Source of the DNA: Plumapathes pennacea
Taxonomy: Eukaryota; Cnidaria; Anthozoa; Antipatharia; Myriopathidae
DNA length: 64,000 nucleotides
Direction of reading: 5' to 3'
NCBI GenBank assembly: GCA_964036295.1
Contig: OZ038466.1
Coordinates: 24,108,597-24,172,596 of the forward strand
The translations under genes were made by a program, and so were the position numbers. Each line of letters starts with the position of its first letter. Position 1 is the stretch's first letter. Shown one piece after another: positions 47,667 through 57,700 of this stretch. The notes below the pieces were generated by a model. The model made no database searches. It saw only the letters and a list, made by a program, of their open reading frames with translations, and was not told the DNA's origin.

Positions 47667-49067
47667 TCACTCAGATGGTGGCTCCCAAGAAGAGCCAATT
47701 TCTTGATTAAAATGCAAGGGACCTTTGCCCAAAGGATTCCACTTTTCCTTGACTTCACAGAGTCGGCTGTAGTTTACACCGTAGAACTCGTGGGCCCAGT
47801 TCTTCAGCTGTCGGTCCATGTAGTTGACATAGCTGCCCAGTGCACTCTCGGATTTCTTCACAGCATTGTACGTCGATGTGGCAAACTCAAACACCTCTTT
47901 CTTACGTTCTGCGTCGTGACTTGCAAACCTCCCATACGTGTAGAAACTGTATTCTCCCGAGCGGCAAGGGAAGGCTGTTGCTGTTGGGGAGAAATTCTTA
48001 ATATCGCCTCCCATGTGCACAAAAGAAAGGATACATTCAGGGGGGAGATCTAAATTAGCGAAGAACTTTGCTAAATCCGGAGGTAAAGCCTGGATCATGA
48101 CGCCCTTGATGTATATTGGCTGTGCCTCTTGGTGGACAAAGCCATGTACTGCGCTGTATTCGGTCGTAAACTTCAGGTATGAAGTATAAACTTTTGGTGC
48201 AGATGTTTTGGTGGGGTTGAGGCTCTTTAGGGCACTTTCTACTTTGTCTTGGTTTCGGTCTGAGTAGACGGCATCCAAGGTGAGGACTTTCGCTCCAGAT
48301 TCGTGGTGGATTATAAAATCGAGGTTTAGATCCTTTGGTAACACTTTCAACTGGGCGCCGATGGCATTTAAACCCTTCTCGATGTTTTCAGTGGTGTATG
48401 TGAGGCGAGACCAAATAAACTGTTTGGGCCGTGGACAAACTTTGAGCGTGACATCGGTCAGGACGCCGAAGTTTCCGCCACCTCCCCCTTTAAGAGCCCA
48501 GAACAAATCTTCGTTCTCATCCTCCGACGCCACGACGACCTGTTCTCCGCAGGCTGTCACTAGTGTGAACGACACTGCTTTATCACACCCTAAACCACCG
48601 TAGGCGCGAGACAGCATGCTGTAGCCACCACCGAGAATATAGCCCCCGATGCCAACGCAAGGTACACAGCCTCCAACCGCTACATAGTCACCCGTATTAT
48701 CAAGAAGGGAGTAGACGTCTCCCCAATTTGCCCCAGCCTGGACAGTCACCGTGTCATTTTTGAGCGTGACACTGTTCATTTTCTTTAGCAAGATGACAAA
48801 TGCATTGCTATCAGTTGTCGAGTAGCCTGCAAAACAGTGTCCTCCAGATTTGATGACGACTGAAGTTCCAGTGTCATTAGCGACACGAAGGCATCGCTTC
48901 ACGTCCTCGACATTCTGAGGGAAGGCGACAAAAGCTGGGTGCTCGTTGCTAAACGCGGGATTGTATATCTTCACCGCTTCGTCGTATAGTTGAGCTTGGT
49001 CGGGTGTTACTGCGATGTCTTTTAGCTGTTCGAGAGCTTTTTGAACGGGACTGGTCGCGTTTGCCAT
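47667..49067 (-). CDS. Berberine-bridge-enzyme-like FAD-linked oxidase, copy 1, intronless
   Basis: Seen: a 466-aa single-exon frame. It starts MANATSPVQ and has the FAD-binding PCMH/FAD_binding_4 region: SGGHCFAGYS with His77 as the likely covalent flavin attachment site, then GGCVPCVGIGG and LGGGYSMLSRAYGG. A KGGGGGNFGV loop follows. The C-terminal BBE domain shows FYGVNYSRL and a QEIGSSW end. Cysteines 134 and 137 lie near, but not exactly at, the 6-S-cysteinyl position of plant berberine bridge enzyme, so a second covalent bond is uncertain. Known: this family oxidises alcohols, sugars or alkaloids with O2. The substrate here is unknown. No signal peptide is seen, so it is probably cytosolic. 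It has a tandem paralogue upstream (49986-51386). Confidence 0.9.
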   Translation of the reverse strand: MANATSPVQKALEQLKDIAVTPDQAQLYDEAVKIYNPAFSNEHPAFVAFPQNVEDVKRCLRVANDTGTSVVIKSGGHCFAGYSTTDSNAFVILLKKMNSVTLKNDTVTVQAGANWGDVYSLLDNTGDYVAVGGCVPCVGIGGYILGGGYSMLSRAYGGLGCDKAVSFTLVTACGEQVVVASEDENEDLFWALKGGGGGNFGVLTDVTLKVCPRPKQFIWSRLTYTTENIEKGLNAIGAQLKVLPKDLNLDFIIHHESGAKVLTLDAVYSDRNQDKVESALKSLNPTKTSAPKVYTSYLKFTTEYSAVHGFVHQEAQPIYIKGVMIQALPPDLAKFFANLDLPPECILSFVHMGGDIKNFSPTATAFPCRSGEYSFYTYGRFASHDAERKKEVFEFATSTYNAVKKSESALGSYVNYMDRQLKNWAHEFYGVNYSRLCEVKEKWNPLGKGPLHFNQEIGSSWEPPSE

Positions 49068-49985
49068 TTTAACTGTTTATTATCGGGTTCCTGCACGCCC
49101 GTTGACTGACTCACCACAATCATGCGCAGTGCAATCCTGCTGATACGTTTCCATGGAGACGAAGTTGTAAGGAGGAAAACCAAGAGCAGGCAAAGACAAG
49201 CAATGCAAGGACTAATTTTCCTGCTCTTTTACATACTTAAGTTTTACAATCATCGACTTGTATTTAATATCTTTAGTACTACTGACAAAAGATAAATAAT
49301 TCTGATTTCTTGGCAGCTGGTAAAGTTCAAGGACTCTTTATCGAGATATGGCTCGGAACGGACTTGGGCAAGTGTTCATGGAAGCTGATTTAGGTGCAAG
49401 GACATCAGCGGCCGTGTCGCGGGACCAGAGCACTCTTAGGTTCACCCAAAAGACTGCATGAGGAAGAGCAAGAAAGTGATATATACTGGGGAGGGCAGGG
49501 GACCCTTGGGGCAAAGTATCCCCTGTCCCCTCCCCTTAGTCATTTCTATTTCTTACTCAGTGTCTTTTCTGCCAAAGCATAATGGTGAAACGGGCAGATG
49601 TTTCGCCAGCATCTGCTATGTTTGACCTTCTATGTCAGCTATACCCAAATTAAAATATCACACACATCGCCATCCTCTGTTTTTATTTGGGGTAAGTATG
49701 CTTTAAGTGCAAGAAAATTTGTAGCAATAGATTCTACAATTATTTTTAGTGGGTAGGATAGAGAACTTCTTCCATCTTTTTATATTAAGACTATTGAGAT
49801 AGGGACAAACCTATAATGAATAATATAATAATGTAACCTAATACATTGTAATTGGATTTCCAAGAACACTCTTGCTACTTAAAAACGTTCGTGTTTGCAC
49901 TGTAGACTAGCAATAAACCCCTTAGTAGTGTCACTGAACGTTTATTGGTAAGCAGTTTGATTGTGACAGCTTTCAAAAAGCACTT
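49068..49985. other. Spacer between the two FAD oxidase genes
   Basis: 918 bp holding the promoter and 5' UTR of copy 1 and the 3' end of copy 2. A minus-strand AATAAA (plus coordinates 49941-49946) lies 40 bp past the copy 2 stop and is a good polyadenylation signal. No gene is seen. Confidence 0.6.
49941..49946 (-). terminator. Polyadenylation signal for FAD oxidase copy 2
   Basis: Canonical AATAAA on the minus strand, 40 bp downstream of the stop codon. Confidence 0.55.
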
Positions 49986-51386
49986 TCACTTAGACGAAGG
50001 CTCCCAAGAAGAGCCAATTTCTTGATTAAAATGCAAGGGACCTTTGCCCAAAGGATTCCACTTTTCCTTGACTTCACAGAGTCGGCTGTAGTTTACACCG
50101 TAGAACTCGTGGGCCCAGTTCTTCAGCTGTCGGTCCATGTAGTTGACATAGCTGCCCAGTGCACTCTCGGATTTCTTCACAGCATTGTATGTCGATGTGG
50201 CAAACTCAAACACCTCTTGCTTATGTGTTGCACCATGATTTGCAAACCTCCCATACGTATAAAAACTGTATTCTGCCGAGCGGAAAGGGAAGGCTGTTGC
50301 AGCTGGGGAGTAGTTCTGAATGTCGCCTCCCATGTGCACAAACTCAAGGAGACATTCAGGTGGAACATCTAAATTTGCAAAGTACTTTGCTAAATCCGGA
50401 GGTAATGCCTGAATCATGGCACCTTTGACGTATATTGGCTCTATCTCTTGGTGGACAAAACCATGCCGCTTGCTGTATTCGGTCACAAACTCCACGTACG
50501 AAGTGTAGGCTTGTGGAGGTGATGCCGTGGTAGGGTGGAGGCTCTTGAGGGCACTTTCTACCTTGTCTTCATGATGTTCTGAGTAGACTGCATCTAGTGT
50601 GAGAACCTTCTTCCCAAAGTAGCCATGGATGGCCAAGTCGAGGTTGAGTTCCTTTGGTAACACTTTCAGCTGGGCGCCAATGGCGTTTAAGCCTTTTTCA
50701 ATGTTGTCAGCGTCGTCATAAGTGTAACGAGACCAAATAAACTGTCGAGGCCGTGGACAAACTTTCAACGTGACATCGGTCAGGACGCCAAAGTTTCCGC
50801 CGCCTCCTCCTTTAAGAGCCCAGAACAAATCTTTGTTCTCATCCTCCGACGCCACCACGACCTGTTCTCCGCAGGCTGTTACTAGTGTGAATGACACTGC
50901 TTTGTCACACGCCAAACCACCGTAGGCGCGAGACAGCATACTGTAACCACCACCGAGAATATAGCCCCCGATGCCAACACAAGGTACGCAGCCTCCAACG
51001 GCTACATAATCTGAGCTGTCTAAAAGCGAGTAGACGTCTCCCCAGTTTGATCCAGCTTGTGCAGTCACCGTGTCATTATTGAGAGTGACACTGTTCATGT
51101 TCTTTAGCGAGATGACGAATCCATTGCTGTCAGTTGTCGAGTAGCCAGCGAAACAGTGTCCTCCAGATTTGATGGCGACTGAAGTTCCAGTGTCATTAGC
51201 GGCACGAAGGCATCGCTTCACGTCCTCGACGTTCTGAGGGAAGGCGACAAAAGCTGGGTGCTCGTCACTAAACGCGGGGTTGTATATCTTCACCGCTTCC
51301 TTGTACTGTTGAGGTTCTTCTGGTGTTACCGCAATGTCTTTCAGCTGTGTGAGTGCACTTTGAACGGGACTCAACCCGTGTGCCAT
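49986..51386 (-). CDS. Berberine-bridge-enzyme-like FAD-linked oxidase, copy 2, intronless
   Basis: Seen: 466 aa from the ATG at 51386 (MAHGLSPVQ), chosen because it matches the start and length of copy 1. The motifs are the same: GGH with His77, GGCVPCVGIGG, LGGGYSMLSRAYGG, KGGGGGNFGV, FYGVNYSRL. The frame stays open for 65 codons upstream, with in-frame ATGs at 51506 and 51458. From 51506 the extra 40 residues are rich in Arg/Lys and Ser and have no acidic residue, like a mitochondrial targeting peptide; they could also be 5' UTR. Substrate unknown. The last 219 bp of homology with copy 1 are almost identical, unlike the rest. It starts only about 260 bp after the stop of the coiled-coil gene. 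Confidence 0.9.
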   Translation of the reverse strand: MAHGLSPVQSALTQLKDIAVTPEEPQQYKEAVKIYNPAFSDEHPAFVAFPQNVEDVKRCLRAANDTGTSVAIKSGGHCFAGYSTTDSNGFVISLKNMNSVTLNNDTVTAQAGSNWGDVYSLLDSSDYVAVGGCVPCVGIGGYILGGGYSMLSRAYGGLACDKAVSFTLVTACGEQVVVASEDENKDLFWALKGGGGGNFGVLTDVTLKVCPRPRQFIWSRYTYDDADNIEKGLNAIGAQLKVLPKELNLDLAIHGYFGKKVLTLDAVYSEHHEDKVESALKSLHPTTASPPQAYTSYVEFVTEYSKRHGFVHQEIEPIYVKGAMIQALPPDLAKYFANLDVPPECLLEFVHMGGDIQNYSPAATAFPFRSAEYSFYTYGRFANHGATHKQEVFEFATSTYNAVKKSESALGSYVNYMDRQLKNWAHEFYGVNYSRLCEVKEKWNPLGKGPLHFNQEIGSSWEPSSK

Positions 51387-51648
51387 TCTCCCATTCTTAC
51401 AAGGAATAACTTTCCCCACACGACGCCACAAAAATCGAAACGTGCTGCCCGAGAACATGACTGTCTGTCTCAACTTCCGCTTCAAACAACTTCGAGCCGC
51501 CGGCATTGCTAACCAGCGGATACTCACAAAACGAAAGTGAGCTGCCCAATCTGGCACGCAATATTGCGTGCAATACTGCACCGTGTGTCTGGGCCTTTAC
51601 GCATGAGTAATGCGGACCGATATAATGAGCCAAGCGCTACGTACGTAT

Positions 51649-51777
51649 TTAGTATTGATGCAGCCCAGGTTGGAGTTTGAGCTTCAGCCCGATGGCCTCG
51701 AAAATAGTCTTTGTGTAGTCCACAGGAAGGGTTTTGGAGTTCATACGCTTTAAGTACACATTGAAAATCCGCTGAAC
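51649..51777 (-). other. Likely terminal coding exon of the coiled-coil gene
   Basis: A TTAG acceptor, then 42 sense codons (VQRIFNVYLKRM ... LQPGLHQY) and TAA. It starts in phase 0, as the preceding exon (56101-56151) requires. The protein is not low-complexity and looks constrained. It could instead be the last exon of another gene. Confidence 0.6.
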
Positions 51778-54700
51778 CTAACAATATTCATAATTACAAA
51801 TACTATAATTACTATTGTAATGGTCATTGCTAACATAGCAAATTCCACAAACACCACACCAAGCTGTTTCGCCGTTTCTGCACCTTTGACATCTGGAATT
51901 TCCCGGCAATGTTCTTGTTGGTCCCAACTTTAGGCTGCTTTCTTCCTTCCTTCCTTCCAGTTTCCTTCTTTCTTTCTTGTGGCCAGTTTGTTTATCCTTT
52001 TGAAGAAGTTCTTCGTAGTATTGCAGATGATTTTAACTGAAGAGTTGTTATGATAGAACCTGACTAATATTCGTGAAGTGATGGAGTGCCAAAGGTACGC
52101 TTAAATTGATAGAAAAGGCATATACGTGACTTTTGAACTAATGAATAATCATCGGTAATTTATACAGAAAGAAAAATATTGACACTGACTAGGATAAACA
52201 AATATTGAAGAAAGAAATAAACGGTGATTTTTTTTTTTTTTTTTTTTTTTTTTGTCGCAATCAGTAAGTACATGAAAAGCGTCCGGAGGAAGACGCAAGA
52301 GAAAACGCCAAAAAACATTTCACGTGAATGTCGATCAGTCGTGTAGCTTCGCAGTTTTGTTACTGAATTTAGTACCCAGGGCCCATCCATGTGAGAAGGG
52401 AGGCCGCCTGGACGAATAAAACTTCACCAATTTGCAATTCAAAAACATTGGCTAGTCCTTGTTCTGTTGCATAACAATTAAAAGTTGATGCCAATGGCTA
52501 TAAGCTGAACATTACAAATAATGAATGTCTTTGGGTAGGCCTTTTCGAACGACAACTCCAAAATAACAGAACATATTACAAGCCAAACATTTCAGGAAGA
52601 GCGTGCTGCCAAACCCCTCAAGAAGATCACTTTGGAAACCGGCCGGATTTTGTCCTGGATCCCCTCCAGAGTCACGATGCACAAGCAAATGGGAAAATGC
52701 TCGAAATGTTTTCAAATTAACCCCAGCCAAAATATGTTGCATCTCTATTGTACGCTACAATCTGACAAAAATTGTATAATGTGCAGTCACCAGAACATTC
52801 AAGAAAATATTTAATCTCTCCCAAACTAGCAACAGAAAAGCGAAGCTATTTAACAATGACTGTCCTTTGTCTTGTTGTAACCTGCTTACAGTATACCGGC
52901 GCATTGCTCATAACGCATTCACAAATCCTTCAAGCCGGAACAGCACAAAACACAGTCAAATCGTTTGTTGGTTGCACGGAGAGTGTACGCTGTTTATTTC
53001 TAAAAACCACGTTCCTCCTTCCAAAACAGCGACATCACGTAACCACAAGAAAAATGCTCATTGAAAGCGAGTCGAAGCCAAGGATCCAGCCCGCTGCATG
53101 TACGAAGTAGAAACCAGTGTGTCAGTTATCTGATCAGAGGAGAAAAGGGATAATTATCACCGCCAGGAAAACAAGCACCACGACCAATTCCAAAGAACGT
53201 GTTGCAACACTCTTTCCTCGGCCTATGTTAACTTCCTTTTGCATCTTGAAAATAATCCCACACGACCGTTAAGCACTCGACCTGCTGTGATGGCTCATGC
53301 ACTCGTCCGGATAGACCAGTCGCTGCTCCACACTCCCAAACCAGTCTTTTCAGTTTTTTCGTTCACTGATCTTGAGACTTGCTTGTTATCCTTAATCGAC
53401 TCCAGTGAAATAATTTCACTTGAAAAATTTGTTTTTGAAGGACACTTTGTACACATAATTTGCATAATACTGCTACTTCACTTGACCCGTCTTTGTTATG
53501 TAGATGAAATCGTACGCGAACCGTTTCTTCCCATCAAACCGAAGTCAAGCAATCGACAGATCGTAATTTTAACAAATATGTGAGACCACCCCCTCGCATG
53601 TCTTATAATTCCAGGTTTTTATGTGACGTCATAAATATTATCTGGAAACTTAAGGCATTTTACCAAGAGACCATAAGACCTTACGGTCCCTTGATTCTAC
53701 AAACTCTCATGAATACTTAACTCGTGAGATTCTTCTGCAAAGGATAACCTGCAACCAAGCCACCCGCCTCTGAGCATGCGCAGCTGGCGGTCTTCGTAGA
53801 TGCGGGGCAGAAACAAGGTCAGGCAGCCATTTTGTATTTATTTATTTATTTTTATTTTTTTGTGGCAAAATACAAAATGGCGCCTTGACGTTTGTATCAC
53901 CCGCATATAATGAGACTGCGCCAGCTACGCAGTCTACTTTTCCCTTCCCAACCAAAATTTAGAGGCAAGGCTGTTTCCCGGCGAACATTTTGACCCGGCT
54001 GAAATGTTCCCATCTCCAAATTTATCAAAATTTCAGTTCAAATTATTTAAACAAGAGGGACATTTCAGACCAGCGGGGACACTTTGACCTTAGACTGTAA
54101 TGTCCGACCGGACGTTGTAGTCTGGGCTTGAATGCCTGGGGGACATTTTGGCCCCGGCCGAAATGTCCGGCCGGACAAAAAAATGGGGGGACATGTCAAA
54201 TTGATACACCGGTTCCCCAAAATTGTGGTCTGGGGTCACAGATCGGCCAAACACTTGATACGACAGAATCAACACAACAAGCAAGTTCACGAAACGATGT
54301 ATTTCAACAACTACAATTGTTACTATAAAGCGCAGCCATGAGAAACTACTTAAAATTCGCGTTGCATTGTATAATATAAATTTCCTTTGCCTCTGATGAC
54401 AGATGTGTCTATATTTCTATATTTAACCTCGTGGTTCCTAGGTACCCAAATGGTTGAGAATAATCTGAGCTTGTTATGTCACAAAAAGCTAACTACATGT
54501 ATTATTACAATTATACTTATTTGTTCGAGCTACAATTGTCTCAACTGAACAGCATGCTCAAGTAAGGTAAGGTTTGACAGTCTGCGTAATTTCCAGACAT
54601 CCTATCTTCGGAACCGTCTATCACTCCGACAGAAATTCGTTACGACAACGAAATGAAAATGTTGCTTCACAACTACGCAAACAAACAAAAAAACAACAAT

Positions 54701-57700
54701 AAGAGGCCAACTGCTCCAAACAAACTGTGAGATTATTATCCTCCCGGAGTAAGCTTACCTTAACTGTCTTAAAGCGACAATTAAAAACTATAGCAAATTT
54801 CTGATTCCTTGTTGACCAAGAGCACTTGCCCAGCTGTTACACCAGCATTCTATATATAACAACGTTCTACATTATATCAAGTGTACAAATGCCGCACATA
54901 TCAAAACCCGCGATTTAAATTTCCAGTTTTAAATTCATCGCAACGATGCAGTTGGGCAGTAGAAAACCAATAAAATCCAACTTTCCTCTTAAAAATTGAT
55001 TCACCCGAAATTAGGTTTAGCCCCGGTTTTTCTGTTGAAGAATATGTCAACTGCGTCTTCCCCGTTACTTACAAAAGCTAACATTTGATGTTACCACGAG
55101 CTACATGATCACTTATTCTAGTTTCCCCCAACTATAAATCACTAACCCTTCGCTGAATAGCTTCAAAGTACTCGTATAGATAAAAAATATCCGATAAACA
55201 AAGCTGAACGAATGGTACTCTTGCCAAAACCCTATTGAACAATCTACACAAACTTCTTCCACGCGAAACGTTAACTTTCGTCAGCGTCGTATCTTCAGCG
55301 TTCCTTGTCTCTCCCGGTATTTCTTAGAAGCGGCCCTCTTTCCAGTCCTCCCTGTGTTGATTGAAATATTGCTGTCTTGTCCTAATTGCTTCTGATGTCA
55401 CGTTCTCGTAAACCATCATGGCGTTGTTCACAAATTGTTCAGCGAACATTGCGTTGAACAGTCAGCCCCGTTTGGAAAGAAATGAGCAGCGCTGTCCCCA
55501 AGCGGTAACAGAACGCCGATGTAGTGTGGCCATTACAGCATGTCTTACGTCAGAGATCACGTTAGATGAAGTCGAACATGAAATCATAATCAAGCTTTGG
55601 AAGGACGAGGTGACACGTGAAGATAACGACATTTGAAACTTCTATTCACGTAGATTGGAAGTATGGCGAGTTCAAAGAAAGTAAAGATGACAGGAAACAG
55701 TGGTTACTTCTTTGAGCTCATTCTTTCCCACATTGATTTCATGGCGGACGTCCTTTGTTGACGTTTTTCCTGTTGAAGACAACACTGCTATTAGAATGAA
55801 AATTGTTCTTATCCAAAGCTCTTAAGCGGTCACAAATTTAGCTTTCACTTGACAGTTCAGGAGTTGGAAGTGAACATTGCTATTAGAATGTACCCATAAA
55901 AGAGCTTTCATTTGAGTGGTCACACATTTAGGTTTGATTTGACAGTTCAGGAGTTTGGTAGGTTGCGGGAAAAACCTCATTCCTCAGTGCAAAACATTTC
56001 ATGTGATCATGCAAATCAAAGGAAGGAAAAGCTACAAACAAAAAAAAAAGAGTTTGAGAACGCTACAAATCAATTTTACTACTTTCACTTTTTCACTCAC
56101 CTTTTCTTCCACCACTCTTCTTTTTTCCTCCAGTTCCTCCTCTTCCTTTCTCTGAAAACAAAACAGCTCATTTTCAATAACAGGTCACTCGCATTCCGTA
56201 CACTGGTAGTAGAAAGCCTTGCGCTTAATTTCAAATATATTTTGCTCAAAGTTAGTTGGTTGACGTGTAAACGACGGCACGACAATTTCCAAACGAAATG
56301 ACTCAGTATCAATTCCAATTCGTTTGTCCCGATTGTTCAAAGTTCGATTAAGCTGACCCAGAAATAAGTAAAACCCAATTCTTTCCCTCGTGGTTTTGAT
56401 CACCAAACTACAAAATTTTGATCAAATACTTACGTGATCATTCCCTACACCTACCCTTTTCTCCGCTTCTTTCTCGTCGATCTTCCGCTGTCGCTCCCGC
56501 AGCAACGCTTCACGTTCCTGTTGTACCTCCAGCTCCCGCTGCCGCTCCCTTTCCCGTTCGAGCTGTTGGTCAACAGATTACATTCAATCAGGCACAATGA
56601 CGGTGCATCTCGAGGTGAAATGCACTGCAGTACATTGCCACAGTGAACGTTGCGCTTGTGAGGCGCAAATCAATACTGTACAGCAAAGAATGGTGCTCAC
56701 GGATGTGAACTACGGCGAGGGAGGACACACGCTGTGATGGGGTGTACAGAGAGGCTCCGTACAAAAGGCCGGGTACAGAAAAACGATGCGCTTTTAAGGT
56801 TTGGTAAAAGAAGACTGGACTGAGAATATATCGTATTGGTATTTTATTGGGCGTTTAAAATTCGTGCCTCGAGTGAGGTCTTGAAGGGTTGAAAGGTATA
56901 AAGATGTGAGCCATGAGGACATCTAGCTACCTACCTGTATAAAGCTCTTCTTCTGTTCTTCCGGCTTCCGTTCACTGCAATATCAATGAAAACAGCGATG
57001 TAAGCAAGAACTTAAATACTAGGTAAATTCATCACAATTCCATACTCACGTGTTCGTTGGTGTTTGTACTTTTGGAGTGGGTAACCCGGCCTCTTTGGTG
57101 GAAAGAAATGATTCCCATTGTGCTGCCATGGTTTGAGTTAAGGAATCTCTTGACCTGCTGGGTTTTCTAACCTGAAAATAAGGGAGTGAAAATGTTAATC
57201 GTGAACGCGGGCCTGGGGGCGAGGCGAACGCTGGCTAATGCAGCGCGGGCAGGTTCCAGCCTGGGCCACGTGACTTGGCCAAATAACGTGACTGCACAGA
57301 AAGCCAGAGGTAAGCTCATTTTCTTAAGTCTTCTTTAATTTTAAACAAACCTGCAGTTTGTTTGCAGCTGGGGCTTTCTTGACTTCGTCAACGCACGCTA
57401 CTGTTTGATCAGGCGGTACAGGCGACGTCATCTTTTTACGTTCAACCTCCATTTCCCGCCTTTTTTCCTGTTCTCGAATCTCCTTTTCCTTTCTGAGCAT
57501 TTCCTCCCGTCTCCGTTGCTCTTCGAGCTCGCGGCGTATTCTGTCGTCAGCGATGTTAGGTGTACCGTGTTCTCCCGCGTCAACCACGTCCCCCGAGGAA
57601 ACCTAATAAGGGAAAAATACACAAACAGGAAACCTAATAAGGGAAAATACACAAACAGGAAACCTAATAAGGGAAAATACACAAACAGGAAACCTAATAA

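Larger units (their letters stand above)
51778..56100. other. Long last intron of the coiled-coil gene
   Basis: 4.3 kb. It holds a poly-T run (about 52230-52252), a segment rich in GACATTTxGxCCGG-like repeats (about 53985-54185), AT-rich sequence, one possible plus-strand small ORF (55418-55636), an unsupported plus-strand frame at 53239-53583, and two tandem copies of a dispersed repeat (55776-55956). No recognised gene. Confidence 0.6.

Noticed and set aside
49149-49162. X-box-like GTTTCCATGGAGAC upstream of FAD oxidase copy 1
   Set aside because: It breaks the consensus in both halves and short palindromes of this kind occur by chance.
51387-51581. GTG start at 51581 for FAD oxidase copy 2
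   Set aside because: Nuclear genes rarely start at GTG; the ATG at 51386 matches copy 1. Only the ATG at 51506 is kept as an alternative.
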